The translations under genes were made by a program, and so were the position numbers. The notes under the pieces are model-generated. The model saw nothing but the letters and a program-made list of their open reading frames with translations. It made no database searches and was not told where the DNA came from. This document shows positions 8,598 through 16,692 of a stretch of DNA of 22,483 bases, piece by piece. Source of the stretch: JBBDIM01 sp040880405 (GTDB taxonomy: Bacteria; Planctomycetota; Planctomycetia; Pirellulales; Pirellulaceae); contig JBBDIM010000128.1 in the NCBI GenBank assembly GCA_040880405.1, positions 1-22,483 of the forward strand, in the 5' to 3' direction. Each line of letters begins with the position of its first letter. Position 1 is the stretch's first letter.

Positions 8598-9650
8598 CTA
8601 ATCGTCCTCGCTCTCCTCGGGTTCCGGTTCCGGAGAATCTTCTTCCAGCGGTTCCAAGGTCACCGGTGGCTCGACCAGGTCTGGTTCAGGCGGGGCGGCG
8701 GTTTCCGGCTCTTCGAGCAAGTCACCAATCGGGCCGATCTCGTCGGTCGCCTCTTGTAGCATCTTTTCGAGATCGGCGTCGATCTCTCCTTCGACGGCCG
8801 GCAAAGTCGACTGGAGGTCGTTTTCGTCGAGAGAAAACTCGGGTAGTTCGAGCGGTGGTTCCTCTTCCATTGCCGGTTCAGGCTCTTCGGCCGGTTCCGC
8901 CGGGGGTTGGTTCCGCTGCTGGGCCTCTCGGAAGGCGGCCTCCAGGGAATTTTCTTCTGTATCCGTCAAGTCATCCTGCGTGACGGCGGCTTCCGGCTCG
9001 TTGTCTTTGCTAAGCTCATTCTCGTCTGTGGACGTTTCCTCCGGATCGGTAGGATCCCCGTCCGTGTCATCCTGACTTTGTGCGGCCAGCTCCTTCATTT
9101 CCGGGGTCCGTAGTTCGGCCGGGACCAGGAAATAAGCCTGGGTGGGCAGCTTGGGGACGACTTCCAGGACATCTTTCTTACCAAACCACAAAATGCCCGC
9201 GAACGCTAGGAACAGCCCGATCGCCCCACCGATGATGATCTTGGCGAACTCCGCCACCGGGCTCGCCTCTGGCTTTTTCGGACGACGCGTACGGTTGGAA
9301 TCGAGCTTCGGTCCACCACCCGGCCTTGTTGGCCGCACCGCGCCTCCAGGGCGCCCTTCGCCGACAATCGGCGGGCTTTGCAGCGGGCCGCTGTCGCGGA
9401 GGTTCAGGGGTGGGTCTCCTTCGGCAACTAAGGCGTAACCGATGTCGTCCTCCATGTTATGTGCCGAGACGACTCCCGGATCGCTACTGCCAGGCCCGGA
9501 GAGGACTTCCACCAGGGGTGGCAAACTCGCGAACGCCTCGTCCAGGCGGTACTCCACGTGGCACCGAGGGCAACGCACCAGCGAGGACTCATCCGCGGCG
9601 GTGGGGATGCGAACCGAATCGTGACAATGGGGACAGGTAATGATCAGCAT
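8598..9650 (-). CDS. Zinc-ribbon (MJ0042-like) single-pass membrane protein with acidic C-terminal tail
   Basis: A 350-aa protein of unknown function. The N-terminus is a compact zinc ribbon with two CxxC knuckles, CPHC (6-9) and CPRC (27-30), of the MJ0042 type common in planctomycetes and myxobacteria. A Gly/Pro/Arg-rich linker follows, then one hydrophobic segment (about 135-157, containing GGAIGLFLAFAGILWFG), then a long Asp/Glu/Pro-rich, low-complexity tail ending in EPEPEESEDD. The ATG at 9650 is preferred over an in-frame GTG at 9692 because a GGAG lies 6 nt upstream and the zinc ribbon then begins at residue 6. With a cytoplasmic zinc ribbon the acidic tail would be periplasmic; this topology is inferred. 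It is divergent from the SGNH/PVC pair and convergent with the upstream PVC-type gene. Confidence 0.8.
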   Translation of the reverse strand: MLIITCPHCHDSVRIPTAADESSLVRCPRCHVEYRLDEAFASLPPLVEVLSGPGSSDPGVVSAHNMEDDIGYALVAEGDPPLNLRDSGPLQSPPIVGEGRPGGAVRPTRPGGGPKLDSNRTRRPKKPEASPVAEFAKIIIGGAIGLFLAFAGILWFGKKDVLEVVPKLPTQAYFLVPAELRTPEMKELAAQSQDDTDGDPTDPEETSTDENELSKDNEPEAAVTQDDLTDTEENSLEAAFREAQQRNQPPAEPAEEPEPAMEEEPPLELPEFSLDENDLQSTLPAVEGEIDADLEKMLQEATDEIGPIGDLLEEPETAAPPEPDLVEPPVTLEPLEEDSPEPEPEESEDD

Positions 9651-9656
9651 CTGGGT

Positions 9657-9660
9657 CTCC
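9657..9660 (-). promoter_or_regulatory. Ribosome-binding site deciding the zinc-ribbon gene start
   Basis: On the minus strand GGAG stands 6 nt before the ATG at 9650. No comparable motif precedes the in-frame GTG at 9692, so this site decides the start. Confidence 0.5.
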
Positions 9661-9847
9661 GGCCCGAGATTTTTTGTTTTGGAAACAGCCACTCAGTTTA
9701 ACCCACAAGCAGCCGCTATGGGAAGTTTTCGGCGGCTTCCATGGCCGCAAAAAGAGGAAAACCGCCCGGATAAGCCTTACATTGGGTGTGAGAGTCTTCC
9801 ATTGACCAGCCCAGGGCTCGGCGGTGGAAGGCAGTCGCCTCCCTGGG

Positions 9848-9853
9848 TATGAT
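9848..9853 (+). promoter_or_regulatory. Candidate -10 element for the SGNH/PVC operon
   Basis: TATGAT (5 of 6 consensus) lies 48 nt upstream of the SGNH gene in the 251-bp divergent gap. The -35 position 17 nt upstream (TGGAAG) is poor, so this is a weak candidate. Confidence 0.2.
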
Positions 9854-9901
9854 GCTTTCATCGGTACGTCCTCCCCCTAATCCTCATTTCGGCACCGTGC
9901 T

Positions 9902-11101
9902 ATGCTCCGATACCTCTTGGTTAGCGGTTTGTCCGCTTTGATGCTCCTGCTCTCCACTACCTCCCCCCTGCCCGCCCAAGAGGCCCAAGGCACAGGCGGC
10001 AAATGGAAGGAGGGGCAGTTCGAGCTGGTCGATGGCGACCGGGTCGTGTTGATCGGCAACACCTTCATCGAACGCGAACAACAGCACGGCTACCTTGAAC
10101 TGGTCCTCACCCTCAAGCATGCCGACCGCCGGGCCACTTTCCGTAATCTCGGCTGGAGCGGCGACGTCGTGAGCGGGCTTTCCCGGGCCCGGTTCGGTGA
10201 CGTGAACGAAGGTTTTGGCCATCTCAAGCGTTCCTTGGAATTGACTAAACCGACCGTGGCGATCATCTGCTACGGCGGCAACGAGGCCTTTGAAGGAGAG
10301 GCAGGCCAGGAACGATTCAAACAGGGCTATGAGACTCTCCTCGCCGAGATCGAGAAATATACCTCAAGGGTCGTCCTGGTCACGCCTCCGGCGATGGAAA
10401 ACATGGGCCCTCCCCTGCCCGACCCCGCACCCTATAACGAAAACTTGGCCAAGTATGGGAAGACAATTCAGGACCTCGCCTACGACCGTGGCTACGTGGT
10501 GGCCGATATGACGGCCCTCTCGCAAAAGATCTTCGACGCGGCTGAGGAACAGCGCCTGACCACCAACGGCCTGCACCTAACCGACCATGGTTACTGGCGA
10601 TTGGCCCATGCCTTGGCAGAGGAACTCGGGGTGAGCACCGTCGCTTCCATTTCCGACTCGCGGGAAAACTATCTCAACAAAACGACCACCGCCAAAGCAA
10701 GCGTTCCCTTGCCGGTCGACCCCAGCCCCATCGCCGATACACCCAACGTAAAGCTACAAGTCACCGGCCTCGACACCGGGACCTACACGGCGAGGGTCGG
10801 CCAAGAGGCCAGCCAGATCGCCACCGAGCGGCAGCTTCAAGCGGGCATCTCGATTCACGTGCCGGAACTCGCGGAACGCTCGGAACTTTTACGTCAGACG
10901 ATCGTCGCAAAGAACGAACTGTTCTTTCACCGCTACCGCCCGCAAAACGAGACCTATCTCTTCCTGTTCCGCAAGCATGAACAGGGCAATAATGCGGCCG
11001 AGATCCCCCAGTTCGATCCGTTGATCGAAGAGAAGGAAGCGGAGATCTTTCGTCTTTGCCGTCCCATGGTCCTCACGATTCGCCTCCGCGCCAGCAACTA
11101 A
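9902..11101 (+). CDS. Exported SGNH/GDSL-like hydrolase family protein, atypical active site
   Basis: This 399-aa protein has an N-terminal signal peptide (hydrophobic 3-20, cleavage likely near PAQ at 24-26) and the block order of SGNH hydrolases, which deacylate carbohydrate or lipid esters. Block I is IGNTFIERE (51-59) where the family normally has GDS; block II is GWSGD (84-88); block III is GGNE (125-128), matching GxND/GxNE; block V is NGLH (222-225) where DGxH is usual. Thus the nucleophile position holds Thr54 and the acid position Asn222. Blocks II and III and the last His are kept. The C-terminal 150 residues form an additional domain I do not recognise. It ends 74 nt before a PVC-type cytochrome gene on the same strand; such hydrolase/PVC pairs are common in planctomycetes, suggesting shared work on a polysaccharide. 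Whether it is enzymatically active is open. Confidence 0.85.
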   Translation: MLRYLLVSGLSALMLLLSTTSPLPAQEAQGTGGKWKEGQFELVDGDRVVLIGNTFIEREQQHGYLELVLTLKHADRRATFRNLGWSGDVVSGLSRARFGDVNEGFGHLKRSLELTKPTVAIICYGGNEAFEGEAGQERFKQGYETLLAEIEKYTSRVVLVTPPAMENMGPPLPDPAPYNENLAKYGKTIQDLAYDRGYVVADMTALSQKIFDAAEEQRLTTNGLHLTDHGYWRLAHALAEELGVSTVASISDSRENYLNKTTTAKASVPLPVDPSPIADTPNVKLQVTGLDTGTYTARVGQEASQIATERQLQAGISIHVPELAERSELLRQTIVAKNELFFHRYRPQNETYLFLFRKHEQGNNAAEIPQFDPLIEEKEAEIFRLCRPMVLTIRLRASN

Positions 11102-11175
11102 TCGCCCGCGGTTTTGCGATCTAAATTTCCTTTCGTATCCAACGACGACCTTCCCCTAAATTCCAATATATACCC

Positions 11176-14100
11176 ATGCATAAAATCATCTCGCCGATCC
11201 TGGCCACACTCCTGATGACCACCTCGGCCTATGCCCAGCGCGACCTGAAGGTAATCCCCGACACCGACCCCCAGGTCCAGCTCGATTCGTTCCAAGTGGC
11301 GGATGGCTGGGAGGTGAACCTGTATGCCTCCGACCCCGATATTGCTAGCCCAATTCAGATGAACTTCGACGAGCAAGGGCGGCTGTGGGTCGCTTCGAGC
11401 GAGGTCTACCCGCAAATCGAACCAGGCCAAACCGCCGACGATAAGATCATCGTCCTGGAAGACACCAACGGCGACGGCACCTCCGATAAGTCCACCATCT
11501 TCGCCGATGGCCTGCTGATCCCGACCGGCGTCCTCCCAGGCGATGGCGGCGTCTACGTCGCCAACAGTACCGAGCTGTTGCACATCCGCGATACCAATGG
11601 TGACGGCATCGGCGACCAGCGCCGCGTGGTCCTCTCCGGGTTCGGTACTGAAGACACCCATCACATCATCCACACCTTCCGCTGGGGCCAGGATGGGATG
11701 ATGTACTTCAACCAGTCGATCTATATCCATAGCCATGTCGAAACACCCTATGGCGTGAAGCGACTCAACGGCGGTGGCATCTGGCAGTTCCGCCCGGAAA
11801 CGATGGAGCTGGATATCTTGTGCAAAGGTTTTGTGAATACCTGGGGCCATCACTGGAACCAATGGGGCGCGAACTTCGCCACCGATGGTGCTTACTCCCA
11901 CGGGGTCAACTATGTGTTTCCCGGTTCGGTGTTTGTTTCGTCACCGGGTGCCCGGCGGATTCTGAATGGCCTCAACCCCGGCAACCCGAAGCATTGCGGG
12001 TTGGAAGTCCTCAGCGGCGGCCACATCCCGGACGACTGGCAAGGCAACATGATCACCAACGACTTCCGCGCCCACCGTGTTTGCCGCTTCATCATCGAGG
12101 AATCAGGCTCCGGTTACGCCGGCCGTCAGGCCGAAGAGCTGCTGAAAACCGCCCACGGTTCGTTCCGTCCCGTCGATGTGAAGATGGGCCCCGATGGCGC
12201 GATCTACATCGCCGACTGGTACAACCCAATCATCCAACATGGCGAGGTCGATTTCCGCGATCCCCGCCGAGACAAGGTCCATGGTCGGATCTGGCGGCTC
12301 ACCAAGAAGGACCGCCCGCTGGTCGAAAACCCCGACTTCGCCAAGGCCACGGTCGAAGAACTCCTCCAATTGCTTAAGGCCAACGAGCAGTGGGTTCGTT
12401 TGCACGCCAAACTGCAACTCAAGACCCGTGACCAAAAAGAAGTGCTAACGAAGCTGGCTTCCTTCGTCGAGGGACTTTCCCAAAACGAAAGCGAAAACGC
12501 TCACACCTTGCTCGAAGTCTTGTGGGCCTACCAAACCATCAACCAGCCCAACGAAGCCTTGCTCGCTAAGGTCCTCCGCTCGCCGGAGCCCAACGCGAGG
12601 GCCGCTGCCCAGCGGGTCGCCGGACGCTGGCAAGCCCACCTGGAAAACAAACGCGACTACTTCACCGCGGGCGTCAAGGATTCGCACGCTCGGGTTCGCC
12701 TAGAGGCGGTTCGCGCCTTGGCCGAAGTCCCCGCAGCTGAGTCGATGGAGATCGCCCTCGCGGTCCTCGACCAACCGATGGACGAGTGGCTCGACTTCGC
12801 CCTCTGGCAACTCGCCACTGATTTGGCGCCCTATTGGATTCCGGCGGTTCAGGCCGGAGCCCTTGCCGACGCGCCCGCGGGACAACCCACCCTGGACGCC
12901 AAAGCGAAACCGGCCCATTGGGCCTTCGCGTTTGAATCGGTCGATAACCCGGAGTTGGCGGAAGTCGCCATTCATATCGTCCCCGCCAACGACGAAACCA
13001 CGGCGGCACGCCTTTTGCAAATCGCGGCCCAGCGCGGTAGTCCGCAGCGGCTGGGCGAACTGTTTGAGACGGTCCTCCCCGGTGGGCGTTACGCCGATGA
13101 TCCCGGCCAGCAGGCCAGGATTTTGGAATCACTCGCCGGTGCCCTGGAAACCCGCAAAACCCGGCCGGAGGGAGATCTGGACCGAGTCCGGCAACTGCTT
13201 TACAGCGAAAGCCCCGCCGTAGTTGCCGCCGCAATCGATGCGGCCGCGGCTTGGGATATCGACGCGGGGGTCGACATCCGCAGCATCGCCACTCGAGCGG
13301 AAGCTTCGCCGCAGGTTCGTACCGCGGCGATCACGGCCCTGGGTAAACTCAAGGGGAACGACAATCAAAAGGCCCTAGTGCAACTGGTCGAGTCCGACGA
13401 CCTGGCCAAACCGCTTCGTCTGACCGCGCTCGAAAACCTGACCGCGATCGACCAAACCCTGGCCGCCAAGCATGTGGTGGCCCTGCTGCAAAACACCCCG
13501 GCCGGGATGCAGGCGGGCGAGATCCTCGCTCCGCATTTGGCTCGTGAAGGGGGCCAAAAGCCAGTGGCGGACGCCTTGGCCGGTGTCGAGCTCTCGCGCG
13601 ATCAGGCCCAGCTCGCTCTCCGCGCTGCGAGGGCAAGTACCCGGCCGGCCGAGGCCTTGATCGAGGCGATCCAAACCGCCGGCGGTTTGAGCGCAGGTGT
13701 CCGGATGTGGAGCGACGAGCAGATGAAACAAATCACTGAACTCGCCAGCACCCAAGGGGAAGCGAAGCTCGGCGAGCAAATTTTCCGCCGCGAGGAGCTA
13801 GGCTGCTACAAGTGCCACGCCATCGGTTCGGCCGGTGGTCAGGTCGGGCCGAACATGATCAGCCTCGGGGCCAGTTCGCAAATGGATTACGTCGTCGAGT
13901 CGCTCCTGCGGCCCGACGCCAAGATCAAGGAAGGCTACCACGGGATCAACGTCCTCACCGACGACGGCAAAGTCCACACCGGCATCCCGGTCCGCGAGAC
14001 CGGCAACAGCTTGATCCTCCGCAACGCCGAGGACCAGGAACTTTCCATCCCGCTCGACCAAATCGAAGACCGAGCCCAGGCGCGGTCGCTGATGCCGGAC

Positions 14101-14637
14101 GGCTCGATCGATAGCCTCACCACCGACGAGATCGTCCACCTTTCGGCGTTCCTCGGCTCGCTCGGCAAGGGAGAGTACGCAATCGGCAGCGAGCGAATCG
14201 TTCGTGGCTGGCTGGCCCTAACCTGGACCCAAGAGGCCCACAATCGATTAAACCGCACCAGCCACGACACGGCGGCCACTTTGGACGAGGCCCTCACCTG
14301 GAAACCAATCTACAGCCAAGTCAGCGGCCAACTCCCCACTGGCGAACTCGCCCCCTACGAGCCCCACCGCGGCCAACCCAAACATGGTTACCTCCGCGCC
14401 GAATTCAAAGTAACCACCCCCGGCAAATTCCGCTTCGAGCTGAACACCGCCGACCACCTCCTAATCTGGGACAACGAAAAACCAATCGCCCCCCAAACCA
14501 CCCTCGAAGTCGACTGGCCCGAGGGAACCCACCGGATCACCATCGGCGTGAACCTGGACGAGCGCAGCGAAGGGGTGAAGTTGAAATTGGTGGAGGAGGA
14601 TTCGACGGGGCGCTTGGAGATGTTGGGGGATAATTAG
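11176..14637 (+). CDS. PVC-type haem-binding protein with additional PA14-like C-terminal domain
   Basis: A 1153-aa exported protein related to the one at 5079-8246. It has a signal peptide (1-20, ending AYAQ) and a beta-propeller (about 30-390; DEQGRLWVASSEVYP and GPDGAIYIADWYNP). A long HEAT-like helical region (about 395-840) precedes a cytochrome c domain with CYKCH at 877-881, followed by the same GYHGINVLTDDG...IPLD...SLMPDG pattern seen in its paralogue. Unlike the paralogue it continues for about 150 residues into a beta-rich segment (VTTPGKFRFELNTADHLLIW, then WPEGTHRITIGV) resembling a PA14/carbohydrate-binding module. No good Shine-Dalgarno sequence is visible; the start is set by the signal peptide. 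It probably shares an operon with the SGNH-like gene. Role by analogy: periplasmic, substrate-binding redox protein; substrate unknown. Confidence 0.92.
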   Translation: MHKIISPILATLLMTTSAYAQRDLKVIPDTDPQVQLDSFQVADGWEVNLYASDPDIASPIQMNFDEQGRLWVASSEVYPQIEPGQTADDKIIVLEDTNGDGTSDKSTIFADGLLIPTGVLPGDGGVYVANSTELLHIRDTNGDGIGDQRRVVLSGFGTEDTHHIIHTFRWGQDGMMYFNQSIYIHSHVETPYGVKRLNGGGIWQFRPETMELDILCKGFVNTWGHHWNQWGANFATDGAYSHGVNYVFPGSVFVSSPGARRILNGLNPGNPKHCGLEVLSGGHIPDDWQGNMITNDFRAHRVCRFIIEESGSGYAGRQAEELLKTAHGSFRPVDVKMGPDGAIYIADWYNPIIQHGEVDFRDPRRDKVHGRIWRLTKKDRPLVENPDFAKATVEELLQLLKANEQWVRLHAKLQLKTRDQKEVLTKLASFVEGLSQNESENAHTLLEVLWAYQTINQPNEALLAKVLRSPEPNARAAAQRVAGRWQAHLENKRDYFTAGVKDSHARVRLEAVRALAEVPAAESMEIALAVLDQPMDEWLDFALWQLATDLAPYWIPAVQAGALADAPAGQPTLDAKAKPAHWAFAFESVDNPELAEVAIHIVPANDETTAARLLQIAAQRGSPQRLGELFETVLPGGRYADDPGQQARILESLAGALETRKTRPEGDLDRVRQLLYSESPAVVAAAIDAAAAWDIDAGVDIRSIATRAEASPQVRTAAITALGKLKGNDNQKALVQLVESDDLAKPLRLTALENLTAIDQTLAAKHVVALLQNTPAGMQAGEILAPHLAREGGQKPVADALAGVELSRDQAQLALRAARASTRPAEALIEAIQTAGGLSAGVRMWSDEQMKQITELASTQGEAKLGEQIFRREELGCYKCHAIGSAGGQVGPNMISLGASSQMDYVVESLLRPDAKIKEGYHGINVLTDDGKVHTGIPVRETGNSLILRNAEDQELSIPLDQIEDRAQARSLMPDGSIDSLTTDEIVHLSAFLGSLGKGEYAIGSERIVRGWLALTWTQEAHNRLNRTSHDTAATLDEALTWKPIYSQVSGQLPTGELAPYEPHRGQPKHGYLRAEFKVTTPGKFRFELNTADHLLIWDNEKPIAPQTTLEVDWPEGTHRITIGVNLDERSEGVKLKLVEEDSTGRLEMLGDN

Positions 14638-14660
14638 AGGGGAGGGGCCGATGGCAAGAA

Positions 14661-14698
14661 GGTAGGGTGGGTGAAGCCCGATAGGGCGGAACCCACCG
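14661..14698 (-). repeat. CGGTGGGTT-type palindromic repeat, left copy
   Basis: The arms GGTAGGGTGGGT (14661-14672) and CGGAACCCACCG (14687-14698) can pair through GGTGGGT/ACCCACC, with an inner GCCC/GGGC stem (14676-14679 with 14684-14687). Read on the minus strand it begins CGGTGGGTTCCG, identical to the start of the copy at 15892-15923. The two are therefore in inverted orientation, bracketing the two genes between them. It follows the stop codon of the PVC-type gene by 23 bp, a typical REP-like position. Similar repeats are widespread in bacteria; it may act as an mRNA end or be a passive repeat. Confidence 0.65.
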
Positions 14699-14779
14699 GG
14701 TTTGGCAAAGTTGCAGGAGGTTGAAATGAACTTTCACGACTGGTCAGTGTCCTGAACGAGTCACTTCCCAGGAGATATC

Positions 14780-15631
14780 ATGGAACCAGACTCGCAACAT
14801 AATATTTTCATCGATGACCGACCGGACAGTTACAAAGATTTTCTTTCGACAAATCAAGGGAGTTCACTTTCCGAGGCCGCATGTCCATCGCCAGGTTTGA
14901 ATGAGTTTGTCGACGCTTTATTGCTCGACTGGCGGGCGACCTCCTATACCGCGTCGATGCCTGGAATCCTAATTACTTCACTTCATTCCGTCATGGATGG
15001 TTGGTTGGCCTATGAGTCACCGGACGGCAGCATTGCTAAGTTTGCCGATTTAGTCCTGATAGCACTTTCACGAAAAATCCCTCAGGTTATCAAAAGTAAG
15101 AAGTTGAGGGTGAAAATCAAAGCAGAGCTGTTAAACCAAGCCGCGTTATATCAAGAAGCACGTTCTTCCACGTCAACTTCCATTGACATCACTGACGTTT
15201 GGAACGACTACATGAAAATCCCGCCGTTCCAGATGAGCGTCTGGTCATCTCAACGGGTCGCGTACACAGCTTTCTATAATGCCTATGAGGCATTTCTTGT
15301 ACAATGTGTCAAAAAGGTGCTCGGAAAAGAGAGGCTTCGAACGACTGACGGCGAGTTCAAGATCGCACTACGCCAAAACTTTTCCAGTGACATCTGTGAC
15401 GCTTGTTGGTCTTCCAATTCACTTAATTCGGCAAGGTTGGTTCGACACGCCCTTAGCCATGCGAGCGGACGAGAGACAATTGATCTCGCAAAACAGTCAC
15501 ACAACATAAAGGTTGTCAATAAAGTTCTTCAGATAACGCCTGATGACAATCGCGAGTTGGTTGCCATGCTCCATGGAGCAGTCACAACACTCGTCGTAAA
15601 TGCGGTAGGCCTTCCCCAGTTTGCAGAATAA
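14780..15631 (+). CDS. Hypothetical protein with HEPN-like Rx4H motif
   Basis: A 283-aa soluble protein that I do not recognise as a whole. The C-terminal half resembles HEPN domains: a helix with YTAFYNAYEAFL (162-173), like the first core helix with its conserved Glu, and later LVRHALSHASGRET (220-233), which contains R222-x4-H227 in the RHAxxH(N/x)G context typical of HEPN ribonucleases. The N-terminal half (about 35-125) is helical with no recognised motif. No signal peptide or membrane segment is seen. AGGAG lies 5 nt before the ATG, an unusually good ribosome-binding site for this window. The gene is visibly AT-richer than its neighbours: the 60 bases at 15061-15120 have 22 G+C, against 38 at 14101-14160, suggesting transfer. 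It is followed after 25 nt by a small acidic protein gene, a toxin-antitoxin-like layout. The HEPN call is inference. Confidence 0.6.
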   Translation: MEPDSQHNIFIDDRPDSYKDFLSTNQGSSLSEAACPSPGLNEFVDALLLDWRATSYTASMPGILITSLHSVMDGWLAYESPDGSIAKFADLVLIALSRKIPQVIKSKKLRVKIKAELLNQAALYQEARSSTSTSIDITDVWNDYMKIPPFQMSVWSSQRVAYTAFYNAYEAFLVQCVKKVLGKERLRTTDGEFKIALRQNFSSDICDACWSSNSLNSARLVRHALSHASGRETIDLAKQSHNIKVVNKVLQITPDDNRELVAMLHGAVTTLVVNAVGLPQFAE

Positions 15632-15656
15632 CGTCCGTCCAGATTGACAGCTCGAC

Positions 15657-15884
15657 ATGTCCATAACCCGCAGCGACTTTGAAGAATTCCACCGCTACGC
15701 CACGTCACAAATTCAACTCGGTCGCGAGTGCTCGTTGATGGAACTCGCCGAAGACTGGGAAAAGCTCCGCCGATGGAATGAAGGTAACGCCATCTCCGCC
15801 GAGCAAAGTCGCCAAGGCCAATCGACCCCGCTGGATTTGGCGGAGGTTTTAGAGCGTGTTGAGCGTCGGGTATTAGAGAAATAG
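15657..15884 (+). CDS. Small acidic hypothetical protein, antitoxin-like in size and context
   Basis: A 75-aa protein with no signal peptide, rich in Glu and Arg. It is predicted to be mostly helical, with an N-terminal SRSDFEEFHRYA-like stretch rather than a recognised DNA-binding motif (actual residues 2-13: SITRSDFEEFHR). A second region, CSLMELAEDWEKLR, resembles small planctomycete and cyanobacterial proteins of the pattern 'FxxF-xx-LxxGEx-LSLxELxxxWE' that often sit next to toxin-like genes. It starts 25 nt after the HEPN-like gene on the same strand and lies within the same pair of inverted repeats, so the two probably form one unit. Its function is unknown. The length, charge and pairing make an antitoxin or a regulator of the upstream gene a reasonable hypothesis, no more. 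The start codon has no strong ribosome-binding site, consistent with coupling to the upstream gene. Confidence 0.6.
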   Translation: MSITRSDFEEFHRYATSQIQLGRECSLMELAEDWEKLRRWNEGNAISAEQSRQGQSTPLDLAEVLERVERRVLEK

Positions 15885-15891
15885 CTGGCAA

Positions 15892-15923
15892 CGGTGGGTT
15901 CCGAGGACTCCACCCACCCTACC
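15892..15923 (+). repeat. CGGTGGGTT-type palindromic repeat, right copy (inverted relative to 14661-14698)
   Basis: Arms CGGTGGGTTCCG (15892-15903) and ACCCACCCTACC (15912-15923) are the same 12-mers as in the left copy but on the other strand; the loop is 6 nt shorter and different. GGTGGGT/ACCCACC forms a 7-bp stem. It lies 7 bp after the stop of the 75-aa gene. Confidence 0.65.
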
Positions 15924-15968
15924 GTCTAGATTGGGAAACCGGAGGAGTGATTTCACGCTACCCAAACC

Positions 15969-16535
15969 ATGAAAACCCAATACTACACCGCCTCCAGTCT
16001 CGATGGATTTATCGCTACACCGGACCACAGCCTGGAGTGGCTCTTTCAGTTTGATGACGTCGAGGAGACCGGGTATCACGAGTTTATCCGTGAGGTCGGG
16101 GCCATGGTGATGGGGGCTTCTTCGTACGAGTGGCTGCTGCGGCATGAGGTGATGCCGGAGGGAGAGGAGATACGGCCGTGGCCCTATACCATTCCGACCT
16201 GGGTTTTTTCTAGTCGATCGCTGCCGATAATTCATGGATCCGATGTTCGGCTTGTTAAGGGGGATGTCGGCAAGTTCCACCCGCAAATGGTGGAGGCGGC
16301 CGGGGGGAAGAATCTTTGGATCGTCGGGGGTGGTGACTTGGCGGGTCAGTTTTATGACCAAGGGCTGCTCGACGAGCTAATCGTCTACGTCACTTCGGTA
16401 ACTCTCGGGTCCGGAAAGCCGCTGTTGCCCAGGGAAATCGTCACGCCACCGCTCCGGCTCCGCTCGGCCAAGACTTTTGGTGAGGGGTTTGTGGAACTGC
16501 GGTACGAGGTGCCTCGGATCGAAATTACAGACTAA
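15969..16535 (+). CDS. Dihydrofolate reductase family protein (RibD C-terminal-like)
   Basis: A 188-aa cytosolic protein with the DHFR/RibD-C fold. The N-terminus YYTASSLDGFIA matches the first strand and substrate loop. VMGASSYEWL (about 47-56) is the NADPH-site 'GRxTY' region, with Ser-Tyr replacing Thr-Tyr. VFSSRSLP and the glycine motif WIVGGGDLAGQFYDQGLLDE (116-135) correspond to the nucleotide-binding segment, and VLGSGKPLLP-type sequence follows (TLGSGKPLLP here). Length is normal for the family. These stand-alone proteins are generally NADPH-dependent reductases of unknown substrate and should not be taken as the cell's folate enzyme. It begins 45 bp after the right palindromic repeat. 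A GGAGGAG lies too far upstream to be a good ribosome-binding site. No partner gene is evident. Confidence 0.88.
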   Translation: MKTQYYTASSLDGFIATPDHSLEWLFQFDDVEETGYHEFIREVGAMVMGASSYEWLLRHEVMPEGEEIRPWPYTIPTWVFSSRSLPIIHGSDVRLVKGDVGKFHPQMVEAAGGKNLWIVGGGDLAGQFYDQGLLDELIVYVTSVTLGSGKPLLPREIVTPPLRLRSAKTFGEGFVELRYEVPRIEITD

Positions 16536-16692
16536 AGCAACAACCTGGCCCCGGCGCACTAACCCTCCCCTGCCCCGTAGATTTCGACCCTCTTCCGTTC
16601 CGGGTTATTCTCTGAACTACCTGGAGAATAGATTGGTACAATCGGTCTGTGCGTGAATCGGTCCTCAAGCCTTCGGTCGAAATGGTGGCGTT

